Below the pieces are notes generated by a model, which was given only the letters and a program-made list of their open reading frames with translations, was not told the DNA's origin and did no database searches. A DNA stretch of 64,000 nucleotides from Bryobacterales bacterium (GTDB taxonomy: Bacteria; Acidobacteriota; Terriglobia; Bryobacterales; Bryobacteraceae), in contig PMSX01000342.1 in assembly GCA_003167495.1 (NCBI GenBank), forward strand, positions 82,122 through 146,121, written 5' to 3'. Shown here piece after piece: positions 1 to 8,314 of the stretch. The position numbers were made by a program, and so were the translations under genes. Numbering within the stretch: the first letter of the stretch is position 1; each line of letters opens with the position of its first letter.

Positions 1-611
1 TTCGCATCCACGCGGTAGACAGCTTCCTTTAGCTCAGACTTAGCTTGGTTGCCTTCATAGTTCCCCAGAATTCCGTACGGTGGGTCCGTGAACCAGATGG
101 AACCATCCGGGTGTACGACGATATCGTTCGGCGAATTGAACAGCTTGCCATTGTACTTGTCGGCGATCGTCGTCACTGCGCCCGTATGCTCGTAGCGCAC
201 CACTCGCCGCCCGGCGTGCTCGCAGGAAAGCTGTCGCCCTTCGAAGTCGAACGTGTTACCGTTGCTATAACCCGACGGGCTGCGGAACGTCGTGACGTGC
301 TCGTCCTCCTCAAGGAAGCGCAATTGGCGGTTGTTCGGAATGTCGCTCCACATTAGATACTGCCCCTGGCCGCACCACGCGGGCCCCTCTGCCCACCTTG
401 TCCCCACGTAGTGCCGGTAAAGGATCGCATTAAATAGCTGGTACTTCGCGAAGCTCTTGTCCACCGCTACTACGTCCGGGTCCGGATAGCGCATGGGCTG
501 AATGTTGTCGGCCCAGTCGCGTTGTGTCTGCGCCAGCACCGGAGTGGCGGCGGCCAGTGTCAGAAACGATCTACGGCCCAAGCCAGATTTTTCAGAATGA
601 TTGGATGGCAT
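1..611 (-). CDS. SMP-30/gluconolactonase family protein, Tat-exported (3' end outside window)
   Basis: Translating the minus strand by hand gives an open frame from 611 to the window edge. It is missing from the ORF track because no stop is reached. The N-terminus carries a twin-arginine signal (RRSFLTLAAA, then a cleavage site near VLAQ). The body has SMP-30 family hallmarks: WAEGPAW, YSNGNTFDFEGR, FNSPNDIVVHPDGSIWF and TDPPYG. These line the metal site of calcium/zinc-dependent lactonases, which open sugar lactones. It lies 56 bases after the PQQ dehydrogenase stop on the same strand, so a sugar oxidised to a lactone by that enzyme could be hydrolysed here; that link is inference. In-frame ATGs also exist at 620 and 635 and no strong ribosome site decides between them. 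I chose 611 because it gives a normal Tat n-region. About 200 residues are visible and the C-terminal part is lost. Confidence 0.85.
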   Translation of the reverse strand, partial: MPSNHSEKSGLGRRSFLTLAAATPVLAQTQRDWADNIQPMRYPDPDVVAVDKSFAKYQLFNAILYRHYVGTRWAEGPAWCGQGQYLMWSDIPNNRQLRFLEEDEHVTTFRSPSGYSNGNTFDFEGRQLSCEHAGRRVVRYEHTGAVTTIADKYNGKLFNSPNDIVVHPDGSIWFTDPPYGILGNYEGNQAKSELKEAVYRVDA

Positions 612-667
612 CGGCGTCATTGTATGCCATTTCATTTTCGATTCGCTGCGCCACGCACGTGCCGCGC

Positions 668-2347
668 CTAATACATCACGAACGCCCAGAGTGTATCGCC
701 CGTGGCCGCGATCACGTATTGACGGCCATCAAGCAAGTAGGTCTGCGGCGGATTGCTCACATAGCCGATGCGCGTATTCCACAAAGCTTTGCCCGTGGCC
801 GCATCGTGAGCCACTAAACTCCCAGCCCCATCGCCGCCAAAGATCAGTCCACCAGCAGTGGCCAAAAGACCGCCGCCACCACCGCCGTCGCTGTAGTAAG
901 GATGCCGCCACGCTACCTTGCCTGTTTTATAGTCAATGGCGGTTAGGTAGGTTCCTCCCGATCCAATCTCATCCTCTTGCTTTCCTCCCAGACCCATCGA
1001 ACCCCGCGGATCCAGATCGGTGAGGTAGAACTCCGAAAAGGTATTGTGCTCCGAGACATATAGGAGACCGGTGTCCGGCGAGTAAGCCGGCGGCTCCCAG
1101 TTGATAGTTCCGTCTGAACCAGGTGAAACCAGTGAACCTCCCACTGTCGCATATTTTTCCGGATTCACTTTCGGCCCGCCTAAACTGTTCTCGCCCTCCC
1201 CCCAATTTGTGAATTTGCCCCATTTGCTGGTGACAAGATGTTCCCCCGTTGTCCGATCAAGCGTGAAGTAATATCCGTTACGCGCAGCCGTTAGCACGAG
1301 TTTCCTCATTTTGCCGTCGAACATTGCGTCTATCAAGACGGGAGTCTGCGCTGAGTCGTAGTCGTGCATGTCGTGAGGGGACGTCTGGTAATACCAAGCC
1401 ATCTTGCCGGTGTCTACGTTCACGGCGATTAGAGAGCAAGTGTACAGGTTATCGCCCGGGCCACGGGTGCCGTTCGTAAAGGCCGGAGTGGGGTTGCCGG
1501 TACCAAACATGTACAGCTTCGTTTCCGGATCGTATGCGCCCGAAATCCATGCCTGGGCGCCGCCGTGTCTTGCGGCATCGAGACTCGCCCACGTATCAAG
1601 TCCCGCGTCGCCTTTCTCCATCGGCACCGTATAGTGCTTCCATTGCAGTTCGCCCGTCTCTGGATCGAAGGAATCCAGAAAGCCGGGAGCATCGATGTCG
1701 TCGCCCGTTCCCACCAGCACATGATTACCTACTACAACGGGAGCTGTTGTCGAAAAGTAACCGTTGTCCAAGTCGGCAATGACCTTATGCCAGCGCTCCT
1801 TGCCCGTTTTCGCGTCGAGCGACACCAGAAAATCGTCCGGCGTCTCCATGAACAGATAGTTGTTCCACATGCCAAGGCCGCGGTTCCCTATATGCGTGCC
1901 GCCCTTGGTCTTCCAGAAGTAATGCCACAATTCATGCCCGTCGCGGGCGTCCACCGCCCAGGCGTTGTCGGGCATCGTGAAGTACAGAGTGCCATCTACT
2001 TCGAGCACCGATGCCTTGATGGTGCCACTCTGAAGATTGATATCGCCGGGTCCCTCGCCTCCAACAATCACCGGCGGAGTGCGCTGATAACGCCTCCCGC
2101 GGCGGTTGCCTTCACCGGTGCCAGGAGTGACCTGCGTCATCCAGGCGAGCGTGAGGTGCTGGACGTTGGAACGATCTACCTCCTTGAGCGCGCTGTAGCG
2201 CTTGCCGGAATAATCGCCACTGTAGGTTGGCCACGAATCAGAGAGCGGTTTGAGAATGTCGGCTGGATTCAAGCCGTTGCCTTGCGCCTGCACAAATAGC
2301 GGCGCAACGAGTAGACCGGCGCCGAAAACGATTGCGTTGAGTTTCAT
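668..2347 (-). CDS. PQQ-dependent dehydrogenase (quinoprotein), cassette 1
   Basis: A 559-residue exported quinoprotein of the PQQ-binding eight-bladed propeller family. It has a Sec signal peptide (MKLNAIVFGAGLLVAPLFVQAQ). Tryptophan-docking repeats are visible: LTLAWM near the start, then WAVDARDGHELWHY, LVSLDAKTGKERW, LIAVNVDTGKMAWYY and LTAIDYKTGKVAWRH. The PGDNLYT segment matches where the family keeps its catalytic Asp, followed by HDMHDYDSAQTPVL. Such enzymes oxidise alcohols or sugars in the periplasm and pass electrons to cytochrome c. The upstream gene is a di-heme cytochrome c whose stop overlaps this start by four bases (ATGA), so the two are co-translated. The substrate cannot be read from sequence; lactonase and glycosidase neighbours suggest a sugar. 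A second copy of this gene pair is at 10753-13178. Confidence 0.9.
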   Translation of the reverse strand: MKLNAIVFGAGLLVAPLFVQAQGNGLNPADILKPLSDSWPTYSGDYSGKRYSALKEVDRSNVQHLTLAWMTQVTPGTGEGNRRGRRYQRTPPVIVGGEGPGDINLQSGTIKASVLEVDGTLYFTMPDNAWAVDARDGHELWHYFWKTKGGTHIGNRGLGMWNNYLFMETPDDFLVSLDAKTGKERWHKVIADLDNGYFSTTAPVVVGNHVLVGTGDDIDAPGFLDSFDPETGELQWKHYTVPMEKGDAGLDTWASLDAARHGGAQAWISGAYDPETKLYMFGTGNPTPAFTNGTRGPGDNLYTCSLIAVNVDTGKMAWYYQTSPHDMHDYDSAQTPVLIDAMFDGKMRKLVLTAARNGYYFTLDRTTGEHLVTSKWGKFTNWGEGENSLGGPKVNPEKYATVGGSLVSPGSDGTINWEPPAYSPDTGLLYVSEHNTFSEFYLTDLDPRGSMGLGGKQEDEIGSGGTYLTAIDYKTGKVAWRHPYYSDGGGGGGLLATAGGLIFGGDGAGSLVAHDAATGKALWNTRIGYVSNPPQTYLLDGRQYVIAATGDTLWAFVMY

Positions 2348-3261
2348 TTCAAGGTCACCAAATATGCGGTTACATCGTGAATATTTCTGTCGCTGTATTC
2401 CGAGAGCAGATCTCGATGCGCTTTTAAGGGGTCGTGAATCGTCACATTCGGCGTGTCTCCACTCCTCTGAAAGGTCCTTTGCGATCCGTCAGGAAGAGAC
2501 ACCGTAATCAGGAACTCGTCAATGCGCACCAGTTTGCCTTCCACCGTTTCCCCGGAAGGCAGCGAGATTGTAGCCCTCACTGTACGAGCAGCCGGCGCGT
2601 TGGGTCTCATCTCTTCTTCGCGTGTGCCGCCCGCGAGCCAAGCGTCTTGCAGCCGCTTCTGATCTGGGATTCGCGTGGCTATCTTATTAAGGTCGTCGGT
2701 CGCGGAATGGCAGCCGCTGCATTTCGTTGCAAAGTACGCCTTCCCTTCGCTCGCATTGCCAACAAGGATGCTCGGTACCTCGCGTCCAGCGGACGGCGGG
2801 GCACCTTGTCCTTGAATAGTTTCGATGACGCTGCGCACGTAAGCGGCCACCGCATTGGCGTCCTCGTCACTCATCCCAATGGCCGGCATTCCCATGTTCT
2901 GGCGGCTCCCATGAATGATGGGTACTATCAACTCGCCATTTCGATCACTCAGCGCAACCTGCGAACGCAAAAGATTCGGGCCTCCCAGATCGCCTCCCCT
3001 CAAATCTGGACCGTGGCACCCCCGGCAGTCGACAGAGAACAGAGTCTTACCGCGTGCGATCTGCGCCGGATCGCCCGGCGGCCGCTTCTGCCCTGGTACA
3101 AATCCACCCCTTCGTGCAGGTTGGGGCGGAGGGACGCTTTGCGTGGCGGGAGGCTGTGCCGTCTGCGCTTCGGCAATTCGGGTGGAAGAAAGCACTAATG
3201 AGAGCAAACAGGCTCCGGCGATTGCTGGTTTTGTCAAAATGTTTACCTCAGTCGGTACCAA
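2344..3261 (-). CDS. Di-heme cytochrome c protein, partner of PQQ dehydrogenase 1
   Basis: A 305-residue exported protein with two c-type heme sites, CRGCH in the first third and CSGCH near the middle. Each begins a cytochrome c domain of the type that accepts electrons from PQQ dehydrogenases. A hydrophobic stretch (GACLLSLVLSS) after a short basic start acts as signal peptide, followed by a Pro/Gln-rich linker (QPPATQSVPPPQPARRGG). The C-terminal third (TISLPSGETVEGKLVRIDE, then DPLKAHRDLLSEYSD) forms no heme site but is shared with the paralogue at 10753. It looks like a small beta domain fixed to this cytochrome type. The stop overlaps the start of the PQQ dehydrogenase by ATGA. The start at 3261 keeps a ten-residue lead before the signal core; a start a few codons inside is possible. 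Confidence 0.88.
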   Translation of the reverse strand: MVPTEVNILTKPAIAGACLLSLVLSSTRIAEAQTAQPPATQSVPPPQPARRGGFVPGQKRPPGDPAQIARGKTLFSVDCRGCHGPDLRGGDLGGPNLLRSQVALSDRNGELIVPIIHGSRQNMGMPAIGMSDEDANAVAAYVRSVIETIQGQGAPPSAGREVPSILVGNASEGKAYFATKCSGCHSATDDLNKIATRIPDQKRLQDAWLAGGTREEEMRPNAPAARTVRATISLPSGETVEGKLVRIDEFLITVSLPDGSQRTFQRSGDTPNVTIHDPLKAHRDLLSEYSDRNIHDVTAYLVTLK

Positions 3262-3357
3262 GCGCGATCAACAGTATTGTACACAGCGCAAGGCGGTGCC
3301 AATCTCTCGACCGCAAGAGAGTCTCTATGCCTGCGGCCCACCGATGATGATGAAAAG

Positions 3358-3431
3358 AAAAAGGGGCGACACTCCGGGCCCCTGGGAGAGCCACCCGGTA
3401 GACCAGTTCGGCAGGCGTGTCCCCTCTTTTT
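3358..3431 (-). repeat. Dispersed palindromic intergenic element, copy 1
   Basis: The ends form an imperfect 15-bp inverted repeat: AAAAAGGGGCGACAC at 3358-3372 against GTGTCCCCTCTTTTT at 3417-3431. Read on the minus strand it starts GGGCAGCGAAAAAGAGGGGA. A second copy with the same ends but an unrelated middle lies at 53076-53150 on the plus strand. Conserved ends with a variable centre, in intergenic DNA, fit a small mobile palindrome or a hairpin regulator. Confidence 0.75.
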
Positions 3432-3626
3432 CGCTGCCCACCGGAGAGCGTTTTTCAACGGGGTGCTACGCAAGCCGCTTGCTCCACTTTTGTTCGCACC
3501 CCCGACGGCAGCCAAACGCTCAACAAGGATCGAGCGGTGCCAAAGCGTAGCAGACTTATTCTGCAAAGCCCTCACTCAGCAGCGCTCGCGGACAAAGTAA
3601 GTATGATGTAAAGGGTTCCCGCTCAA

Positions 3627-3632
3627 GAGGAG
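3627..3632 (+). promoter_or_regulatory. Ribosome binding site of the alpha-mannosidase gene
   Basis: GAGGAG lies eight bases before the ATG at 3641. It decides that start over the in-frame TTG at 3638 used by the ORF track. Confidence 0.75.
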
Positions 3633-3640
3633 CAAAGTTG

Positions 3641-6600
3641 ATGTCTCGATTCCTGGCGATCTTCTTTTCATTGACAGTAGTCTGTCTGTTCCCGCTCAAC
3701 GCTGGCCGCGCTCAGACAACCGAAAAACTTGACTTGGCCAAAGAGCCGACTCTTTATGTCGTCGGCTACGCCCACCTGGACACAGAATGGCGCTGGGAGT
3801 ATCCACAGGTAATCAGTGAGTACATTCGCAAGACCATGGAAGATAACTTCCGTTTGTTAGACAAATATCCTCACTATGTCTTCAATTTTAGCGGTGCAAA
3901 CCGCTATCGCCTGATGAAAGAGTATTTTCCCGCCGATTTCTCAAAGTTGAAGACCTACGTTGACTCAGGACGCTGGTTTCCGGCGGGCTCATCCATGGAA
4001 GAGGGCGACGTGAACGCTCCAAGCGCCGAGGCCATCATCCGGCAAATCCTCTACGGTAATAATTGGTTCCGCAAGGAGCTTGGTCGAGCAAGCGCGGAAT
4101 ACATGTTGCCCGATTGCTTCGGATTTCCTGCGTCGCTGCCGACGATTCTGGCCCACTCGGGTGTCAAAGGCTTTTCGACACAGAAGCTGGTATGGGGCTC
4201 CTCAGCCGATGCTGGCGGACCCGATTCGCGCGAAAAGACTCCGGAAGGAACCCCGTTTGACGTGGGCATATGGGTGGGACCCGATGGCGAGAGTGTCCTT
4301 GCCGGTCTCAATCCAGGCAGCTACAGCGGCGGAATTGACACTGATCTTAGTAAGCCCTTGCCACCAGCGGCGGCTAACGAAGCGCTTGAAGAAATTCAGA
4401 GGAAAATTCTTCTTTTGCGCCAAAAGCTTGAACACGAACAAGAAAGCGGGCAACAGTTAGATAAAAAGGAAATACAGGAGTTCTTCGCGTTGAATAGTCA
4501 GGCGGAAGCCTTGACCAAGATTCAGCATGATCGAGACCAGGATCGCTATCAGGATAATTGGGCCGCGCGGGTCGAAACCAACGGCAAGGCTAGCGGAGTT
4601 TTCACAGACTACCACTATTTCGGCACGGGCGACGTCGGCGGAGCACCGGATGAGGATTCAGTGAAGCGCCTTGAAGCCATCGTCACGAAGGGGACAACTA
4701 GCCTTCCACCCGATGGGTACTTCTCAACGGGGCCAGCGCATCCTGAGTGGCCGCCCGTAAAAGTGGGTGATGGTTCGGTTCACGTCATATCGGCAAATGC
4801 TGAGCAGATGTTCCTGAACATCACCGCTCCCGAAGCCGCTGGGCTTCCTCGTTATACCGGTGAAATGGAACTAACCAATCATTCGGCTGGCTCACTTACG
4901 TCGCAGGCTTATCAAAAACGTTGGCTGCGGAAGGAAGAATTATTGGCGGATGCAGCGGAGAAATCATCGCTCATCGCTGAATGGCTCGGTGCACGTCCAT
5001 ATCCACTCGCGCGCTTGAATGACGCCTGGACACTCGTCATGGGAGGTCACTTCCACGACATCGCCGCCGGGACTGCTACGCCCAAGGCCTACGAGTTCGC
5101 TTGGAACGACGACGTGATCGCCATGAACCAGTTCGCGGGCGTATTGAATAACGCCACAGAAGCCGTGGCCACCGCCCTCGCTACCGATACCAAAGGCGTG
5201 CCGGTTGTAGTCTTCAATCCTCTCAACATCGAGCGGGAAGATGTGGTGGAAGCCACACTGAACTTTCCCGAAGGAATGCCTAGCTCGGTGCGCGTGATGG
5301 ATCCGAAAGGAGGCGAGGTTCCGGCCCAAATTTCCGACGGTAAGATTGTATTCGTGGCTCGCGTGCCGCCAGTAGGTTATGCGGTTTATGACGTGCAGCC
5401 AGGTACGCCTGCGAATGGAGAGCTACAGATATCCGAGAACTCGCTCGAGAACCGGTACTATCGCGTGAAGCTCAATGCCGATGGCGACGTCGCTAGCATT
5501 TTCGACAAATCGACCGGTAGAGAACTATTATCCGCCCCGGCACGCCTTGCCATCTCCTACGACAACCCAGCTCAATGGCCGGCCTGGAATATGGATTGGG
5601 ACCAAGAGCAAGCCGCTCCCAAAACCTATGTCAGTGGCGCGCCGCATATTCGAGTGGCTGAGAACGGTGCGGCGCGCGTGTCTTTGGAAGTATCGCGCGA
5701 AACGGCTGGCTCTAAATTTGTACAAACGATCAGGCTCTCGGCAGGTGATGCCGGTAAGCGCGTAGAGTTCAAGAACGCCGTCGATTGGAACACGCGAGAG
5801 TCAAACCTCAAGGCAACTTTCCCACTGACGGCTTCAAACCTGATGGCCACCTACAACTGGGACATCGGTACCATCGCGCGGCCCACCGCCGAGCCGAAGA
5901 AATTCGAAGTGCCATCGCACCAGTGGATTGACTTAACTGACATTAGCGGTGAGTTCGGCGCCACTGTACTGACAGACTGCAAGAACGGATCAGACAAGCC
6001 TACCGATAACACAATCCGACTCACATTAATCCGGACCCCGGGCACCCGCGGTGGCTTTCCCGACCAAGCCACCCAGGACATCGGGCACCACGAATTCGTC
6101 TATGGCATTTCCGGGCATGCGAATGGTTGGCGCGAGGCGGAAACCGATTGGCAAGGTCAACGTCTGAATGCTCCTCTCATCGCCTTTCAAGCTCCGAAAC
6201 ATAGCGGAATCCTCGGTCGCGAGTTTTCGTTTCTGAAAGTCAGTAGCTCACGAGTTCGAGTCTTAGCTCTCAAAAAGGCTGAACAGGGAGACGAGGTGAT
6301 CGTCAGATTGGTGGAGTTGGATGGAAGACCTCAGCCGGGAGTTCGAGTGTCATTCCTGGCACCCATCACTTCAGCCCGCGAAGTGAACGGACAGGAGCAG
6401 GAACTAGGACCGGCGACTTTGACCGATGGCATTCTTGTCACCAGCTTTTCCGCCTATCAGCCGCGCACCTTCGCGGTCAGGCTCGGCGCTTCGCCGACTA
6501 AGGTTACGGGAGTGCGTTCCACGCCCATCGCGTTGCAGTATGACATAGCAACGGCCAGCAACGACGGGATGCGGGCGGGTGTCGGCTTTGACGGCAAGGG

Positions 6601-7210
6601 CAACGCCCTTCCGGCGGAAATGCTGCCGCGGGAGCTTACGTTCGATGCGGTCGATTTCCATCTCGCGCCCGCGAAAACAGGTGCTGCCAACGCTGTCGTC
6701 GCAAAGGGCCAAATCATCAATCTGCCGGGCGGCCGCTACAACCGTGTCTATGTCTTGGCCGCGTCAACCGCCGCCGACCAAACAGCAACGTTCGTAGTGG
6801 GAGGCAAGAGCATCGAGTTGAACATTCAGGGCTGGAGCGGATTCGTCGGTCAGTGGGACAACAGGAAATGGATCGCCAAAGACACTCCAGTCCCGGCGCG
6901 TCCAGGACGCCCAGCCGAAACGCATCATGATGATTACGCGGAGATGACTGGCATTCAGCCCGGCTACATCAAGCGCGCGAACCTGGCGTGGTATTGCTCC
7001 CATCACCACAATGCTGCCGGGGAAAATGTGCCATACGCCTATTCCTACTTGTTTGCGTACCCCATAGATCTGCCGGCTGGAGCCAAAACGATCACCCTCC
7101 CGCACAACGAACAAGTCCGCATTCTCGCAGTGTCGGTGGCCGAAGCGAACCCTGAGGTGAAACCTGCGCAGCCTTTATATGACACCCTCAGTAACGAACG
7201 ATCACCGTAG
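3641..7210 (+). CDS. Glycoside hydrolase family 38 alpha-mannosidase, exported
   Basis: A 1189-residue exported enzyme predicted to hydrolyse alpha-mannosides. After a signal peptide (LAIFFSLTVVCLFPLNAGRAQ) comes the GH38 catalytic domain. GYAHLDTEWRW carries the zinc-binding His and Asp, MLPDCFGFPASLP holds the Asp that acts as nucleophile in the family, and GGHFHDIAAGT supplies a further conserved His/Asp pair. The all-beta domains of GH38 follow from about residue 520 to the end. A charged segment around residues 245-290 (LRQKLEHEQESGQQLDKKE) looks like a helical insertion within the catalytic half. The length is near the upper end for bacterial GH38. The gene stands alone on the plus strand and overlaps the convergent marC-like gene by nine bases. 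Mannan or N-glycan-like polymers are likely substrates. Confidence 0.92.
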   Translation: MSRFLAIFFSLTVVCLFPLNAGRAQTTEKLDLAKEPTLYVVGYAHLDTEWRWEYPQVISEYIRKTMEDNFRLLDKYPHYVFNFSGANRYRLMKEYFPADFSKLKTYVDSGRWFPAGSSMEEGDVNAPSAEAIIRQILYGNNWFRKELGRASAEYMLPDCFGFPASLPTILAHSGVKGFSTQKLVWGSSADAGGPDSREKTPEGTPFDVGIWVGPDGESVLAGLNPGSYSGGIDTDLSKPLPPAAANEALEEIQRKILLLRQKLEHEQESGQQLDKKEIQEFFALNSQAEALTKIQHDRDQDRYQDNWAARVETNGKASGVFTDYHYFGTGDVGGAPDEDSVKRLEAIVTKGTTSLPPDGYFSTGPAHPEWPPVKVGDGSVHVISANAEQMFLNITAPEAAGLPRYTGEMELTNHSAGSLTSQAYQKRWLRKEELLADAAEKSSLIAEWLGARPYPLARLNDAWTLVMGGHFHDIAAGTATPKAYEFAWNDDVIAMNQFAGVLNNATEAVATALATDTKGVPVVVFNPLNIEREDVVEATLNFPEGMPSSVRVMDPKGGEVPAQISDGKIVFVARVPPVGYAVYDVQPGTPANGELQISENSLENRYYRVKLNADGDVASIFDKSTGRELLSAPARLAISYDNPAQWPAWNMDWDQEQAAPKTYVSGAPHIRVAENGAARVSLEVSRETAGSKFVQTIRLSAGDAGKRVEFKNAVDWNTRESNLKATFPLTASNLMATYNWDIGTIARPTAEPKKFEVPSHQWIDLTDISGEFGATVLTDCKNGSDKPTDNTIRLTLIRTPGTRGGFPDQATQDIGHHEFVYGISGHANGWREAETDWQGQRLNAPLIAFQAPKHSGILGREFSFLKVSSSRVRVLALKKAEQGDEVIVRLVELDGRPQPGVRVSFLAPITSAREVNGQEQELGPATLTDGILVTSFSAYQPRTFAVRLGASPTKVTGVRSTPIALQYDIATASNDGMRAGVGFDGKGNALPAEMLPRELTFDAVDFHLAPAKTGAANAVVAKGQIINLPGGRYNRVYVLAASTAADQTATFVVGGKSIELNIQGWSGFVGQWDNRKWIAKDTPVPARPGRPAETHHDDYAEMTGIQPGYIKRANLAWYCSHHHNAAGENVPYAYSYLFAYPIDLPAGAKTITLPHNEQVRILAVSVAEANPEVKPAQPLYDTLSNERSP

Positions 7211-7834
7211 AAAGCCGGCGTCCCGCAAGCCGTTTAAGACGAACTGCACCGCAATGGCCGTCAGCAGTAGTCCCATCATGCGTGTGAGAATCCGGATGCC
7301 GGTTTCTTTCAGATACAAGCTCACTCGATCCGCGGCGGCCAGGATCAGAAAGGAAACGGCAGCCACAGCCGCAATCGCGCAACCGACTACAATGTCGTGC
7401 GGCCAATCCGGATTTTGGCTCGTGAGGACCATCACAGTGGAAATCGACCCTGGCCCCGCCAGCATTGGAATACCGAGAGGGATGATGCCCACATCTTCCT
7501 TCTCAGCACCTTCTTCTGTTTCTCCGGGCGTCTCCTTCGTAGGCGACCGTTTGGCCTTGAGCATGTCGAGCCCGATCAAACCCAAGATCAATCCACCAGC
7601 GATCTTAAAGGCTGCCAGAGTGATGCCGAACAGCTTGAAAATGAAAGTCCCGGCAATCGAGAACGTTAGCAGCACTATAAAGCACGTCCACGCCGCCCGC
7701 ACCGCCATATGACGCCGCCGAACGCGGTTCGAATCTCCAGTCATGGCAAGGAATGTCGGCACAGCCGCTATCGGATCCACCAGGACAAAGATCGAGGTAA
7801 ATGCAATCAGCCAGAATTGGAGCAGTGCCATCAT
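7202..7834 (-). CDS. MarC family integral membrane protein
   Basis: A protein of about 210 residues made almost entirely of hydrophobic helices, with the family's typical opening (FWLIAFTSIFVLVDPIAAVP) and a central G-G-x-x-L-x-x-x-G-x-x-M-like segment (IAGGLILGLIGLDMLKAK). A second half begins near PLGIPMLAGPGSISTVMVL. MarC proteins have six predicted membrane helices and no firmly proven transport function; the link to antibiotic resistance that named the family is not well supported. A charged loop (KRSPTKETPGETEEGAEKED) separates the halves. The track start at 7885 adds an implausible hydrophilic lead, so I chose the first of two adjacent Met codons at 7834 and 7831. The 3' end overlaps the alpha-mannosidase end by nine bases in convergent orientation. 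Confidence 0.85.
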   Translation of the reverse strand: MMALLQFWLIAFTSIFVLVDPIAAVPTFLAMTGDSNRVRRRHMAVRAAWTCFIVLLTFSIAGTFIFKLFGITLAAFKIAGGLILGLIGLDMLKAKRSPTKETPGETEEGAEKEDVGIIPLGIPMLAGPGSISTVMVLTSQNPDWPHDIVVGCAIAAVAAVSFLILAAADRVSLYLKETGIRILTRMMGLLLTAIAVQFVLNGLRDAGFLR

Positions 7835-8314
7835 CGGAGTCGATAGGGGAGAATGCGATCCCCGTGGCCCATTGTAAACTCGCAAACTCGGGGACGTGCC
7901 ACCCGTTACACCAATTCCTTTCTTACCAGTTCAAAACTTGAAAATTTTTCCTCTCCCTTAGAATCAACACCTTACCGCAAAAATACAGCTTGCCCCGAAC
8001 GCCCGCATTTCATACTCACTATGGAAAGCCATCGTATGCTCACACACCGGAAACTCGAAATCGCCGCCAATCTCCCTACTACGCGTACCTGTATTGGCCT
8101 CCCATCACCCTCGATTGAACCCACGCTCGCCACCTCCCCGAACCCCGCTCGAATGCCTGGCTTTTTCCACCCATCCCTCGCGGTAAAAACCCTCCGCCGC
8201 TGTCCGAATTTTTGCGCTTACTCCGCACTTATATTTATAGAGCTCAAAAATTCCCCAAGTTTCGCCGCTTCTTCGCCGAGTTTTTACCCTCGAGCCATCC
8301 CCCTTTTTCGACCC
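7835..8314. other. Intergenic region, no gene seen
   Basis: Pyrimidine-rich on the plus strand, with many CCTC and CCCTTTTT runs. It lies between the end of the fucosidase gene and the start of marC, both on the minus strand, so it probably carries the marC promoter and the fucosidase terminator. The plus-strand ORF from 7853 spans it, but its continuation is plainly antisense to the fucosidase, so I do not call it. Confidence 0.5.

Larger units (their letters stand above)
3262..3640. other. Divergent intergenic region between cytochrome c and alpha-mannosidase genes
   Basis: No credible gene is seen in this stretch. Short track ORFs here are translations of a palindromic repeat (listed separately) and GC-rich spacer. 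It must hold the promoters for the minus-strand cytochrome/PQQ cassette and the plus-strand mannosidase. I could not pick a convincing -35/-10 pair by eye. Confidence 0.6.

Noticed and set aside
668-3261. Methanol dehydrogenase (mxaF/xoxF)
   Set aside because: The protein has the general PQQ fold, but I cannot see the usual mxaF/xoxF partner genes, and the neighbours are sugar enzymes.
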